NCBI GenBank assembly: GCA_963780655.1
Contig: CAWACP010000003.1
Location: 1,240,001 to 1,304,000 of the forward strand
Direction of reading: 5' to 3'
DNA: 64,000 nt
Source: CAWACP01 sp963780655
GTDB taxonomy: Bacteria > Acidobacteriota > Terriglobia > Bryobacterales > Bryobacteraceae
Shown: one piece after another, positions 33,521 to 41,491 of the stretch
How positions within the stretch are numbered: position 1 is the first letter of the stretch
Layout: each line of letters starts with the position of its first letter
The notes under the pieces: model-generated
What the model was told of the DNA's origin: nothing
Database searches by the model: none
What the model saw: the letters and a program-made list of their open reading frames with translations, nothing else
Translations under genes and position numbers: made by a program

Positions 33521-35971
33521 ATGCTCACTTCCGCAAAGCACACTTTCCGGGTTCTCGCCAAAGATCCGGGGTTCACCGCAGTGGCAATCTGTTCACTGGC
33601 TATCGGGATCGGCGCAACATCGGCCATGTTCAGCTTCGGCGACGCGCTGCTGCTGCGGCCTCTCCCGGTGGCTGAGCCGAGCAGCGTGCTTGCCGTCAAC
33701 ACAGCTTCGTCGGCCGCGTTCGGTGCGAACACCGCGATCTCGTACCCCGATTACGTGGACCTGCGGGATCGGAACCGCTCGTTCAAAGGTCTGGAGGCGT
33801 CCTCCTATTCGAGCTTCGGCTTCAGCCCCGATCGGACCACTCTGCCGCGCATGAAATTCGGCTTGCTGGTGTCGGGTAATTTCTTCGATGTGCTGGGCGT
33901 GCAGCCCGCGCTCGGCCGCGGATTTCGGCCTGACGAAGACAAGGCCGAGGGCCGCGATGCGGTGGTGGTTCTGGGGCACGACTTCTGGGTGAGCCAGTTC
34001 GGCGGCAATCCGTCCGCGGTGGGTTCGAAAATCCGGCTCAACGGAATCGACTTCTCCGTGATCGGCGTGGCGCCGGAGCGGTTCACCGGCATCGATCAGT
34101 TCCTGCGGCCCACCATGTTCGTGCCGCTCGCGATGCAGGGACGGTTGGCCAACGAGAGCACCCTGAACCGCCGCGATATCCGCTTTCTTACGGTGAAGGG
34201 CCGTGTCAAGCCGGGAGTAACGGTGGCCCAGGCGCAGTCGGACGCCTCAGCAATCATGAACGACCTGGAGCGGACGTACCCGAAAACCAACCGCAATGAG
34301 CGCGTCCGGGTTGAGACGGAATTGCAGTACCGCGTGGAACAGTCCCCACCGAACGCGATCATGGTGACCATGCTGGTGCTGCTGGCAATGTGCGTGCTGC
34401 TGGTGGCGTGCGCCAACGTGGCCGGACTGCTGCTGAGCCGCGCGCGGGCTCGTTCGCGTGAGATCGCGGTGCGCCTGGCCATCGGCGCCGGCCGTGGAGC
34501 GCTCGTCCGGCAGCTGCTGTCCGAGAATCTGGTTGTGGCTCTCGCCGGAGGAGTGCTGGGCATAGGCATCGCGGAGGCGGGCGCCATGTTCTTCAACTCT
34601 CTCCCATTTCCCTCCGATCTGCCCCTCGTAATGGCGGTGAGCGTCGATCGCCGCGTGCTTCTGTTCACGCTCGCGGCATCGTTCCTGAGTACGCTGGTTT
34701 TCGGCCTCGCCCCGGCGATGCGCGTGAGCCGTCCGGATCTGGTGGCGTCCCTGAAGGCGACGGATGCGGACAGCCGGGGCAAACCACGCCTGTGGGGCCG
34801 AAACACGATCGTGGCCGGTCAGGTAGCGCTCTCGCTGGTGCTGCTCACCGTGTCCGCCGTCATGGTACAGGGCTTTCGCGACCAACTGGCCGCAGGGCCG
34901 GGATTCCGCGTCGACCATCTGTTCATGACCAGCTTCGACACGGAACTGGAGCACTATACCGATGCGCAAACGAAGAAATTCTACAAGGATCTGCTGGATC
35001 GTGCGCGCTCGACGCCGGGCATCCGCTCGGCAGCGCTTACGTCGGTGATCCCGATGATCGGGGGCGACGCCATTGGCATCGTGCCTGAGGGTTATCAGTT
35101 GCCGCACGGCGAGCAGTCTGTCTCCGTCTTCGACGCTTACGTCAGCGAGGGGTTCTTCCGCACCATGGACATTCGCATCCAGCAGGGGCGCGGGTTTCTG
35201 GAAACGGACAAAGAGAACGCGCCGCTGGTGGCCGTCATCAATGAGCAAACCGCCCGGCATTTCTGGCCGAAGGGAGATGCTCTCGGCAGGCGGTTCCATC
35301 TGAGGGAGGCCACCGGTCCGCTGGTGCAGATCGTGGGAATAGCGAAGGTCGCGAAGTACTTCTGGATTGCCGAGCCCCCGCTCGACTACCTCTATCTTCC
35401 TTACCGGCAGAACCCCCGCTCCGGTTTGACGCTGATGGCGGAATCGGACGCTCCGGACGCGGCAACCATCGCGCCCGCGCTGCGCGACCTGGTCCGCAGC
35501 CTGGATGGGGACATGCCGACCTTCGACGTGCGCACCATGGATAACCTGTACACGCAACGCGCTGTGAAAACGCCAAACATGATCACCGAGAGCGTGGCCG
35601 GCCTGGGATTGATGGGGCTGGTTCTGTCGATGGTGGGCATCTACGGTCTGGTCGCGTATTCGGTGAGCCGCCGAACGCGCGAGATCGGTATTCGTATGGC
35701 CATCGGCGCGGACCGCCGCAGTGTAGTGTGGCTGGTGCTCGGGCAGGCGCTGTCGCTGGGCGGGGCCGGAGTCGCGGTGGGGCTGGTGCTGAGCGTGCTG
35801 GTGAGCCGGCTGATAGTTTCAGCAGCGTGGATTGCATCGTTCAGCCACATCAACCCGGTGATCTTCATTGCCCTGCCGATCCTGCTGCTCATCGTTATGA
35901 TGCTGGCCACGTGGGCGCCGGTGCTGCGCGCTTCGCGCCTGAATCCGATGACGGCCCTGCGCTGGGAGTAA
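33521..35971 (+). CDS. ADOP-type ABC transporter permease, complete
   Basis: 816 residues, started at the ATG with AGGAGG at 33507-33512. The first membrane segment at about 20-40 (GFTAVAICSLAIGIGATSAMFS) is the ADOP opening. A periplasmic MacB_PCD domain runs to about 270, then an FtsX block (VLLALCVLLVACANVAGLL-like, REIAVRLAIGAGRGALVRQLL), a second periplasmic domain (about 470-680) and the second FtsX block (REIGIRMAIGADRRSVVWLVLGQ, ending RASRLNPMTALRWE). No ATPase gene is adjacent, so the partner is encoded elsewhere or missing, as usual for the group. Substrate unknown. It is longer than the part seen at the start of the window. Confidence 0.92.
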   Translation: MLTSAKHTFRVLAKDPGFTAVAICSLAIGIGATSAMFSFGDALLLRPLPVAEPSSVLAVNTASSAAFGANTAISYPDYVDLRDRNRSFKGLEASSYSSFGFSPDRTTLPRMKFGLLVSGNFFDVLGVQPALGRGFRPDEDKAEGRDAVVVLGHDFWVSQFGGNPSAVGSKIRLNGIDFSVIGVAPERFTGIDQFLRPTMFVPLAMQGRLANESTLNRRDIRFLTVKGRVKPGVTVAQAQSDASAIMNDLERTYPKTNRNERVRVETELQYRVEQSPPNAIMVTMLVLLAMCVLLVACANVAGLLLSRARARSREIAVRLAIGAGRGALVRQLLSENLVVALAGGVLGIGIAEAGAMFFNSLPFPSDLPLVMAVSVDRRVLLFTLAASFLSTLVFGLAPAMRVSRPDLVASLKATDADSRGKPRLWGRNTIVAGQVALSLVLLTVSAVMVQGFRDQLAAGPGFRVDHLFMTSFDTELEHYTDAQTKKFYKDLLDRARSTPGIRSAALTSVIPMIGGDAIGIVPEGYQLPHGEQSVSVFDAYVSEGFFRTMDIRIQQGRGFLETDKENAPLVAVINEQTARHFWPKGDALGRRFHLREATGPLVQIVGIAKVAKYFWIAEPPLDYLYLPYRQNPRSGLTLMAESDAPDAATIAPALRDLVRSLDGDMPTFDVRTMDNLYTQRAVKTPNMITESVAGLGLMGLVLSMVGIYGLVAYSVSRRTREIGIRMAIGADRRSVVWLVLGQALSLGGAGVAVGLVLSVLVSRLIVSAAWIASFSHINPVIFIALPILLLIVMMLATWAPVLRASRLNPMTALRWE

Positions 35972-35988
35972 TGTAGCTTGACCTCCCC

Positions 35989-36071
35989 GTGGGGCAGACG
36001 ATCGGGTTTTGTCGTCTGCCATGCCCGGGCACTCGAACAGGCAGACGACATAGACCGATCATCTGCCCCAC
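35989..36071. repeat. A-type palindromic repeat, copy 3
   Basis: Same arms and inner loop as copy 2; the left flank AGCTTGACCTCCCC also resembles that of copy 2, so the mobile unit may be a little longer than the palindrome. It sits between two convergent genes. One arm has a C-to-T change (ATCATCTGCCCCAC). Confidence 0.85.
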
Positions 36072-36096
36072 CGAACCGAAGCTGCCCCACGGGGCG

Positions 36097-38280
36097 TTAT
36101 TGCCGGCCGGTCAGTCCGTCGAGCTGTATCGTTTTTCGAAGTTTCAAGTCGGCCGATGAGCCGCCGACGGCCATGCCAATCGGGCCAGGCTCGAAGTCGA
36201 ACCGATGCCGGGCGTCGTTCCACCAGGCGAGCGAGTCGAACCTGAGCGGAATGTCGACGCTTCGCGTCCGGCCGGGGTCGATGCTCACGCGCTGGAAGCC
36301 GCACAGTTGTTCTCGCGGCCGCTCCACCTTCGACGGCGGAAATTCGGCGTAAAGCTGAACCACTTCATCGCCGCGCCGTTTCCCAGTGTTCTTCACATCG
36401 ACGGTGATTTTGGCGTGTGCGTAGCGCAGATTCGAATACTCGAACGTCGTGTAGCTCAGGCCGTAGCCGAACGGGTACAGCGGCTCGCCCTTGAAGTACA
36501 TGTAAGTGCGGCCATGGCGAATGTTGTAATCCATCATGGGCGGCAACTGATCGAGCGATTTCGGCCACGTCTGGTTGAGGCGGCCAGCCGGGTTGTAATC
36601 GCCAAACAGGACATCGGCCAGCGCGGTTCCCTGCTCCTGCTCGGCGTGCGTCATGTGCAGGATGGCGGGCACATGCTCCTGGCTCCAGTTGATGGCGTAG
36701 GGGAAACTGGAGACGAGCACCATTACGGTCTTCGGATTCGCTGCGTAAACCTGTTTCACCAGCTCTTCCTGCGCCAGGTCGAGCGACTCGCGGTCGCGGC
36801 CTTCCCTGCCCTCGCCCGGATCGGCGCAAGGCTTGCTCGACACATCGATGTTCCACATCGTCATCGTGTTGGTGGCCGAACAGGTGGGATGATTTCCCAC
36901 CACGACGACCGCAACATCCGAAGCCTTCGCCGCTCTCACCGCTGCGTCGCCGTCGTTATTGGCGGCGAAGTTCACGGTGACGCCGGGCCCGACCTTGTTC
37001 TTAATGCCGTCGAGGGCTGAAACGGTGTACGGGGGCCGGCCGCCATACAGATCGATCAGCACTTCGCTTGCGTGCGGCCCGATGACCGCGATTGATTTGA
37101 CAGCGCTCTTGTCGAGCGGCAGCATGCCATCAGCGTTCTTCAGCAGCACCACCGACTCATGCGCCACATCGCGCGCCACCGTCTTGTGTTTGTCCGTGGT
37201 CCACGGCTCCGGCTCTCCTGCCTTGCCGATGGACGAGTACGGAACCATCTCCGGCGGATCGAGCAGGCCAAGGCGGATGAGCACGCGGAATTTGCCGCGC
37301 AGCACCGCGTCGAGGTCTGACTCCACCAGCATGTGATCGGCAATGGCCTGCTTCGTCAGCTTCGGAATGTTCAGGAAAAACGCGAGGATCTGATTGATGC
37401 CGCCCACCTTGATGGTGGCCGCGAGCGCCTCCTCCTGGGTCTTGAAGTACTTGCGCGGATTGACCATCAGCTCCACCGCTGTCGCATCGGAGGAGATGAT
37501 CCCGTCTACGTGCCACTCCTTGAAGACGATTTCCCGCAGCGTGGGATTGACCGTCATCGGCACGCCGTTCACCGCGTTGTAAGAAGCCATGAAGCACTTC
37601 GCGCCGCCTTCGACAAAACCCATGCGAAACGGGACCGAGTAATACTCGCGCCAGAGCCGTTCGTCAAAGTCCGATGACGAGCTGCCGCGCGTTGTCTCGT
37701 TGCTGTTGGCGAGAAAATGTTTCAGCAGTGAGGCGGCCTGCCAGTATTTCGGATCGTCGCCCTGCAGCCCGTGAATGAACGCCACGGACATCGTTCCGGT
37801 GAAGAACGGATCTTCGCCGTAGCTCTCGTTGTTGCGCCCCCAGCGCGGATCACGCGCCAGATCGGCGTTGGGTCCCCAGACCACCAGCACGTGCTGTTTG
37901 TATTTGTCGTTCTGATCGATGTACCGGGCTTCGTACCCTTCAACGGCGCCGGCGCGCCGGATGAGCGCCGGGTCCCAGGTCTCGGCCATGCCGATCACTT
38001 CCGAGAAGGACGTGGTGGGGACAGCCTTGCCGCCGAAATCGCCCTTGCGAACCAGACCGTGCAGCCCCTCCGATCCGCCGGCGTCGGGGATGCCGATCCG
38101 CGGGACGCCGGAGTTGAAGTTCAGGCAGGCGATTTTCTCGTCCAGCGTCATCAGTGAAATTATGTTGTCGACGCGTTGCTCCATGGGGAGCTTCGGGTCC
38201 TGAAATGGATACCGGTTCTGGGCGCGAGCCGGGATGAGCGCCGCGACTGTGAAGAGCACAACGAGAAGAGGTCTATTCAT
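36097..38280 (-). CDS. Glycoside hydrolase family 3 (beta-glucosidase/xylosidase type), secreted
   Basis: 727 residues from ATG 38280. A signal peptide (LLVVLFTVAALIPARA) precedes the GH3 barrel: RVDNIISLMTLDEKIACLN, PRIGIPDAGGSEGLHGL, DLARDPRWGRNNESYGEDPFFTG and KHFLANSNETTRG. The nucleophile Asp is in GIISSDATAVE at about residue 265. The alpha/beta sandwich follows (VVLLKNADGMLPLD, IAVIGPHAS) and a C-terminal fibronectin-like domain (FGYGLSYTTFEYSNL, VKNTGKRRGDEVVQLY). It releases terminal sugars from plant-type glucans or xylans in the periplasm or outside. Confidence 0.93.
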   Translation of the reverse strand: MNRPLLVVLFTVAALIPARAQNRYPFQDPKLPMEQRVDNIISLMTLDEKIACLNFNSGVPRIGIPDAGGSEGLHGLVRKGDFGGKAVPTTSFSEVIGMAETWDPALIRRAGAVEGYEARYIDQNDKYKQHVLVVWGPNADLARDPRWGRNNESYGEDPFFTGTMSVAFIHGLQGDDPKYWQAASLLKHFLANSNETTRGSSSSDFDERLWREYYSVPFRMGFVEGGAKCFMASYNAVNGVPMTVNPTLREIVFKEWHVDGIISSDATAVELMVNPRKYFKTQEEALAATIKVGGINQILAFFLNIPKLTKQAIADHMLVESDLDAVLRGKFRVLIRLGLLDPPEMVPYSSIGKAGEPEPWTTDKHKTVARDVAHESVVLLKNADGMLPLDKSAVKSIAVIGPHASEVLIDLYGGRPPYTVSALDGIKNKVGPGVTVNFAANNDGDAAVRAAKASDVAVVVVGNHPTCSATNTMTMWNIDVSSKPCADPGEGREGRDRESLDLAQEELVKQVYAANPKTVMVLVSSFPYAINWSQEHVPAILHMTHAEQEQGTALADVLFGDYNPAGRLNQTWPKSLDQLPPMMDYNIRHGRTYMYFKGEPLYPFGYGLSYTTFEYSNLRYAHAKITVDVKNTGKRRGDEVVQLYAEFPPSKVERPREQLCGFQRVSIDPGRTRSVDIPLRFDSLAWWNDARHRFDFEPGPIGMAVGGSSADLKLRKTIQLDGLTGRQ

Positions 38281-38335
38281 TGGAAGGATACCGAAGACAT
38301 CATATAACCCCTTGCCGGAACTGAGCTTCAGCCGG

Positions 38336-38458
38336 GTGGGGCAGGCGCCCTCGCCTGCGGCGGGCGCCCCCGCCCGCCTGGTCCAGCCGGAGATGCATTC
38401 AGAATCTACAGAGCAGGCCGACGAGGGCGTCGGCCGCGGGCGAGGGCGCCCGCCCCAC
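38336..38458. repeat. GC-rich D-type repeat, second copy
   Basis: Starts GTGGGGCAGGCG and ends GGCGCCCGCCCCAC; the last 27 bases equal the end of the block at 11187-11310. The middle (GAGATGCATTCAGAATCTAC) differs. It lies between the divergent GH3 and Hsp70 genes. Confidence 0.75.
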
Positions 38459-38483
38459 AATGCGCCGCATTCGCGCCGGACGC

Positions 38484-38489
38484 TATCCT
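38484..38489 (+). promoter_or_regulatory. -10 element of the Hsp70 gene, leaderless start
   Basis: TATCCT ends exactly 7 bases before the ATG at 38497, in the same CGCTATCCTGAAA context seen before purL. No ribosome binding site fits in the gap. Confidence 0.5.
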
Positions 38490-38496
38490 GAAACAG

Positions 38497-40056
38497 ATGC
38501 GGCTGGGAATCGATTTCGGAACGACGAGGACGGTGGTGGCGGCGGTGGACCGCGGCAACTATCCCGTCGTATCCTTCGAATCGCCCGATGGAGGCATGTT
38601 CGACTGGTTTCCGCCGCTTCTCGCGTGCTGCGGCGAATGGCGCCTGTACGGATGGGATGCATGGGGGCGGCAGGGCGAGCCGCACTGGACCATCGTCCGC
38701 TCCATCAAGCGCGTTCTCGAAGGCGCCGGGCCCAACACCATCATCGATATCGCCGGCCAGTCCGTCCCGCTCGGCCGTCTGCTGCGCGAAATGGCCGATA
38801 CGCTGCGCACGTCATTGTTCGAGCACTCCAGCCTCGATCTGAAGCCGGGCGAGAAGCTGGAGGCGATGCTCGGCGTGCCCGCGAATTCCAACAGCAATCA
38901 ACGCTTTCTCACCGCCGAGGCATTTCGCTCCGCCGGGTTCGACGTGATCGGACTGCTGAATGAGCCCTCGGCCGCCAGCCTCGAATACGCCCATAAGAAC
39001 AAGACCGCGGGCCGGCTGCTGGTATACGACCTCGGCGGCGGCACGTTCGATGCATCGGTCGTCGAGACCGCTGAGCGTACCCACTCGGTGGTGGCCTCCG
39101 AGGGCATCCCCACGCTGGGCGGGGACGACTTCGATCAGATCCTGGCCGATCTCGCTCTGGAGAGTGCGGGCATCGCCGAGGAGCCGACGAACGAGCTGAC
39201 CCAGGCCGAGCACTTCCGGCTTCTCGAAGAATGCCGTCAGAAGAAAGAGGGCCTGCATCCGAACACGCGCAAGATCGTTGTGGACCTGGAACTGGTGCGC
39301 GAGGGCTGGGGGCAGGCAGCTGTCCCCATTTTCGAATTCTACGAGCGCTGCCGTCCTTTGATGGATGAGACTCTGCACGTGGTGGAGGATCTGATGGCGC
39401 TCGATCCGGAACGGCCCATCGACGCGCTGTACGTCACCGGCGGAGGCAGCGAGCTTCCCCTGGTGGGCCGCGTACTGCGCAACGATTATGGCCGGCGGGT
39501 GAGGCGATCGGCGTACACGCGTTCGGCGACCGCGATCGGGTTGGCCATTCAGGCCGACACGCAGGCCGGTTACGTGCTCCGCGAGAAATTCACTCGCTAC
39601 TTTGGAGTGTGGCGGGAAGCAGCAGCGGGCGCCCGCGTCATCTTCGATCCGCTGTTCGAGAAAGGAACGCTGCTGCCGCCGCCCGCGGGCAAGCCGCTGC
39701 GCATCACGCGCTCCTACGGCCCGGTGCACAATATCGGCCACTTCCGCTATCTCGAATCGAGCGACCTGACCGAAGACGGCCAGCCGACCGGCGACATCAC
39801 CGTGTGGGACGAGATTCGTTTCCCCTTCGACCCGGGACTGCGCGAGAGCGATCTGTCCGAGACCGAAATTATGCACTCGCCCGCCGCGCGCGAGGAGATC
39901 GTCGAAGAGGCCTACACGTGCGACGCCAGCGGCGCCGTGGGCGTGGCCATCCGCAATGTCACGGCGGGCTATGAGCGCACCTACCGGCTGGGCCGCTGGT
40001 CGTCGCGAGAGCCGGCGGTGATCCCCGGCCGGAAGAAGCGGCCGGCGAAACGGTAG
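38497..40056 (+). CDS. Hsp70-like protein without the usual lid
   Basis: 519 residues, against about 640 for DnaK. The actin-like ATPase is complete: phosphate 1 loop GIDFGTTRTVVAAVD, NEPSAASLEYA, phosphate 2 loop VYDLGGGTFDASVVE, and adenosine site YVTGGGSELPLVGRVL. After residue ~375 only ~140 residues remain; they form strands (ITVWDEIRFPFDPGL, SGAVGVAIRNVTAGYERTY) in place of a full substrate domain, with no helical lid and no EEVD-like tail. It may be an ATP-driven scaffold rather than a general chaperone. No DnaJ or GrpE nearby. Confidence 0.85.
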   Translation: MRLGIDFGTTRTVVAAVDRGNYPVVSFESPDGGMFDWFPPLLACCGEWRLYGWDAWGRQGEPHWTIVRSIKRVLEGAGPNTIIDIAGQSVPLGRLLREMADTLRTSLFEHSSLDLKPGEKLEAMLGVPANSNSNQRFLTAEAFRSAGFDVIGLLNEPSAASLEYAHKNKTAGRLLVYDLGGGTFDASVVETAERTHSVVASEGIPTLGGDDFDQILADLALESAGIAEEPTNELTQAEHFRLLEECRQKKEGLHPNTRKIVVDLELVREGWGQAAVPIFEFYERCRPLMDETLHVVEDLMALDPERPIDALYVTGGGSELPLVGRVLRNDYGRRVRRSAYTRSATAIGLAIQADTQAGYVLREKFTRYFGVWREAAAGARVIFDPLFEKGTLLPPPAGKPLRITRSYGPVHNIGHFRYLESSDLTEDGQPTGDITVWDEIRFPFDPGLRESDLSETEIMHSPAAREEIVEEAYTCDASGAVGVAIRNVTAGYERTYRLGRWSSREPAVIPGRKKRPAKR

Positions 40057-40081
40057 CAGCGCACTGTGCTACTACATCCCC

Positions 40082-40162
40082 GTGGGGCAGACGATCGGGT
40101 TTCGTCGTCTGCCGCCCGGGCACTTGAACAGGCAGACGACATAAACCGATCGTCTGCCCCAC
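40082..40162. repeat. A-type palindromic repeat, copy 4
   Basis: About 81 bp with the same outer and inner arms as copies 2 and 3 and a loop shortened by two bases (GCCCGGGCACTTGAACA). It separates convergent genes. Confidence 0.85.
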
Positions 40163-40173
40163 GGGGAACTAAC

Positions 40174-40887
40174 CTACTTCGCTGGCGGGAGCGGCACCTT
40201 GACGGTTCCCGACGGAGCGTACCAGGTCAGTTCCACCGGGCCGCTCTTCTTCTTCGCCGGCCGCGGGAAATAAAGGTAGCCTGCGACGGGCCGCGTTGCC
40301 GTACCTTCCGGCAGCGCTTTGTCGGACAATTCCCGCTCCATCGTCTCGCGATCGCGGCCGCTCACGCCGGACGGTGGAGGAGGCGCGCCGCCCTGATTGC
40401 CGCCGACGCCGACGCCCACACCCGCCCCGCGATAGACCCCGCTGACGCGGCGCCCGGTTATGGGATCGACGCCCGATTCATAACCGATGTCCGCGGTCGG
40501 ATACAGCGTAATGTCCCTTCCGCCGCCGCTGGACGCCGGAGGAGGATTCTTCGCATCTTCGACCATGCCTGCAATCGCGTCGGGCGTGGCCGCCCGCACC
40601 GTTGTGTCAGCGTCCGTGCGCATCATGAAATCGCCGGCGGTAACGTCGACGCCTTTTTCGGTGGACGGATAGACGGCCACCTCGATCACGATGTAGCCGG
40701 CCCGGTTGAGGTCGGTAGCGAACAGCTTCCGAACCTGATCCGGCGGAACCACGGAAGCTCCGATGGCCACGCCTGCCACGCTGGCATGAGCGGGATAATC
40801 GGAGACGTTACCACGAGGCCGAAGCCCGTCGCCGCCCGCGAGCATCACGGCCGAAGTAAACAACACCAGGAAAGCTTTCTGTTTCAC
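40174..40887 (-). CDS. Secreted protein of unknown function
   Basis: 237 residues from a GTG at 40887 with GGGAGGA 7 bases before it; the GTG overlaps the stop of the upstream gene (GTGA). A signal peptide (KQKAFLVLFTSAVMLAGG) is followed by a domain with VVPPDQVRKLFATDLNRAGYIVIEVAVYPS, suggesting a periplasmic alpha/beta fold, a Gly/Pro-rich stretch (GVGVGVGGNQGGAPPPPSG), and a conserved-looking end (YLYFPRPAKKKSGPVELTWYAPSGTVKVPLP). I do not recognise the family. Coupled with the PEGA-like gene. Confidence 0.75.
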   Translation of the reverse strand: MKQKAFLVLFTSAVMLAGGDGLRPRGNVSDYPAHASVAGVAIGASVVPPDQVRKLFATDLNRAGYIVIEVAVYPSTEKGVDVTAGDFMMRTDADTTVRAATPDAIAGMVEDAKNPPPASSGGGRDITLYPTADIGYESGVDPITGRRVSGVYRGAGVGVGVGGNQGGAPPPPSGVSGRDRETMERELSDKALPEGTATRPVAGYLYFPRPAKKKSGPVELTWYAPSGTVKVPLPPAK

Positions 40888-41417
40888 TGCTGTCCTCCCG
40901 TGGCCGGTTGCATCGCCGCAGCGCTCAGTTCCAGCTTCTTGCCGGTGAGCACATATATCTTTTGGGAAACGCTGCGTCCGCCGTCCCGAAGTTCCACGGT
41001 GTAGACGCCCGGGTCGAGCCACATATGCCGGAGCTTGTCCGCGCGGCCGGCGAGCGCTCCATCCAGGTACACCCATGCGGTGTGGCTGGGCGACTGCAGT
41101 TTCACCTCTCCCATCCACGGCTGGTACGCGAAGCCGGTGTAATAGCCGGGAGCAAACGCTGAAGCGAAGAATGGATCGTAGTACGGCCAGTATCCCCAAT
41201 ATCCCGGATACCAGCCCCAGCCGGGCCACCGGCCGAAATTCGAGTAACCGGCATTCACGAAAAAGCCGCCGAAGCGGATGTGTGGAAGCTTCCTCCCGGA
41301 GGCGGTCTGTGCAGGAGCCGGGGAGCCATCCTGTTTGGAGGAGCTTACCTGCTGATCAGAGGCGAACCCACAGCATGCCAGCGCGAGCGCCGGAAGCCAC
41401 GCGTGTCGTAACTTCAT
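40884..41417 (-). CDS. Secreted PEGA-like domain protein with aromatic-rich segment
   Basis: 177 residues. Signal peptide (LRHAWLPALALACCGFASD), possibly a lipoprotein since Cys falls at its end, though the lipobox is not clean. Residues about 60-95 are very rich in Trp, Tyr, Gly and Pro (GRWPGWGWYPGYWGYWPYYD). The last ~80 residues look like a PEGA domain: VKLQSPSHTAWVYLDGALAGRADKLRHMWLDPGVYTVELRDGGRS. PEGA modules occur in surface proteins. Coupled to the next gene by overlap. Confidence 0.78.
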   Translation of the reverse strand: MKLRHAWLPALALACCGFASDQQVSSSKQDGSPAPAQTASGRKLPHIRFGGFFVNAGYSNFGRWPGWGWYPGYWGYWPYYDPFFASAFAPGYYTGFAYQPWMGEVKLQSPSHTAWVYLDGALAGRADKLRHMWLDPGVYTVELRDGGRSVSQKIYVLTGKKLELSAAAMQPATGGQQ

Positions 41418-41491
41418 CCGGGAACCCCCGTCATGAGTATATCTGCGCTGCCGACACTGTGACGTACGCCACGGACGAGGGTTACAGAGAT

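Noticed and set aside
34247..35557. Minus-strand open frame over the complete ADOP permease
   Set aside because: Shadow of the permease; no start signal, low-complexity Arg/His content.
13254..40162. A-type repeats as a CRISPR or riboswitch
   Set aside because: Copies are far apart, palindromic and located mainly between convergent genes, not in leaders.
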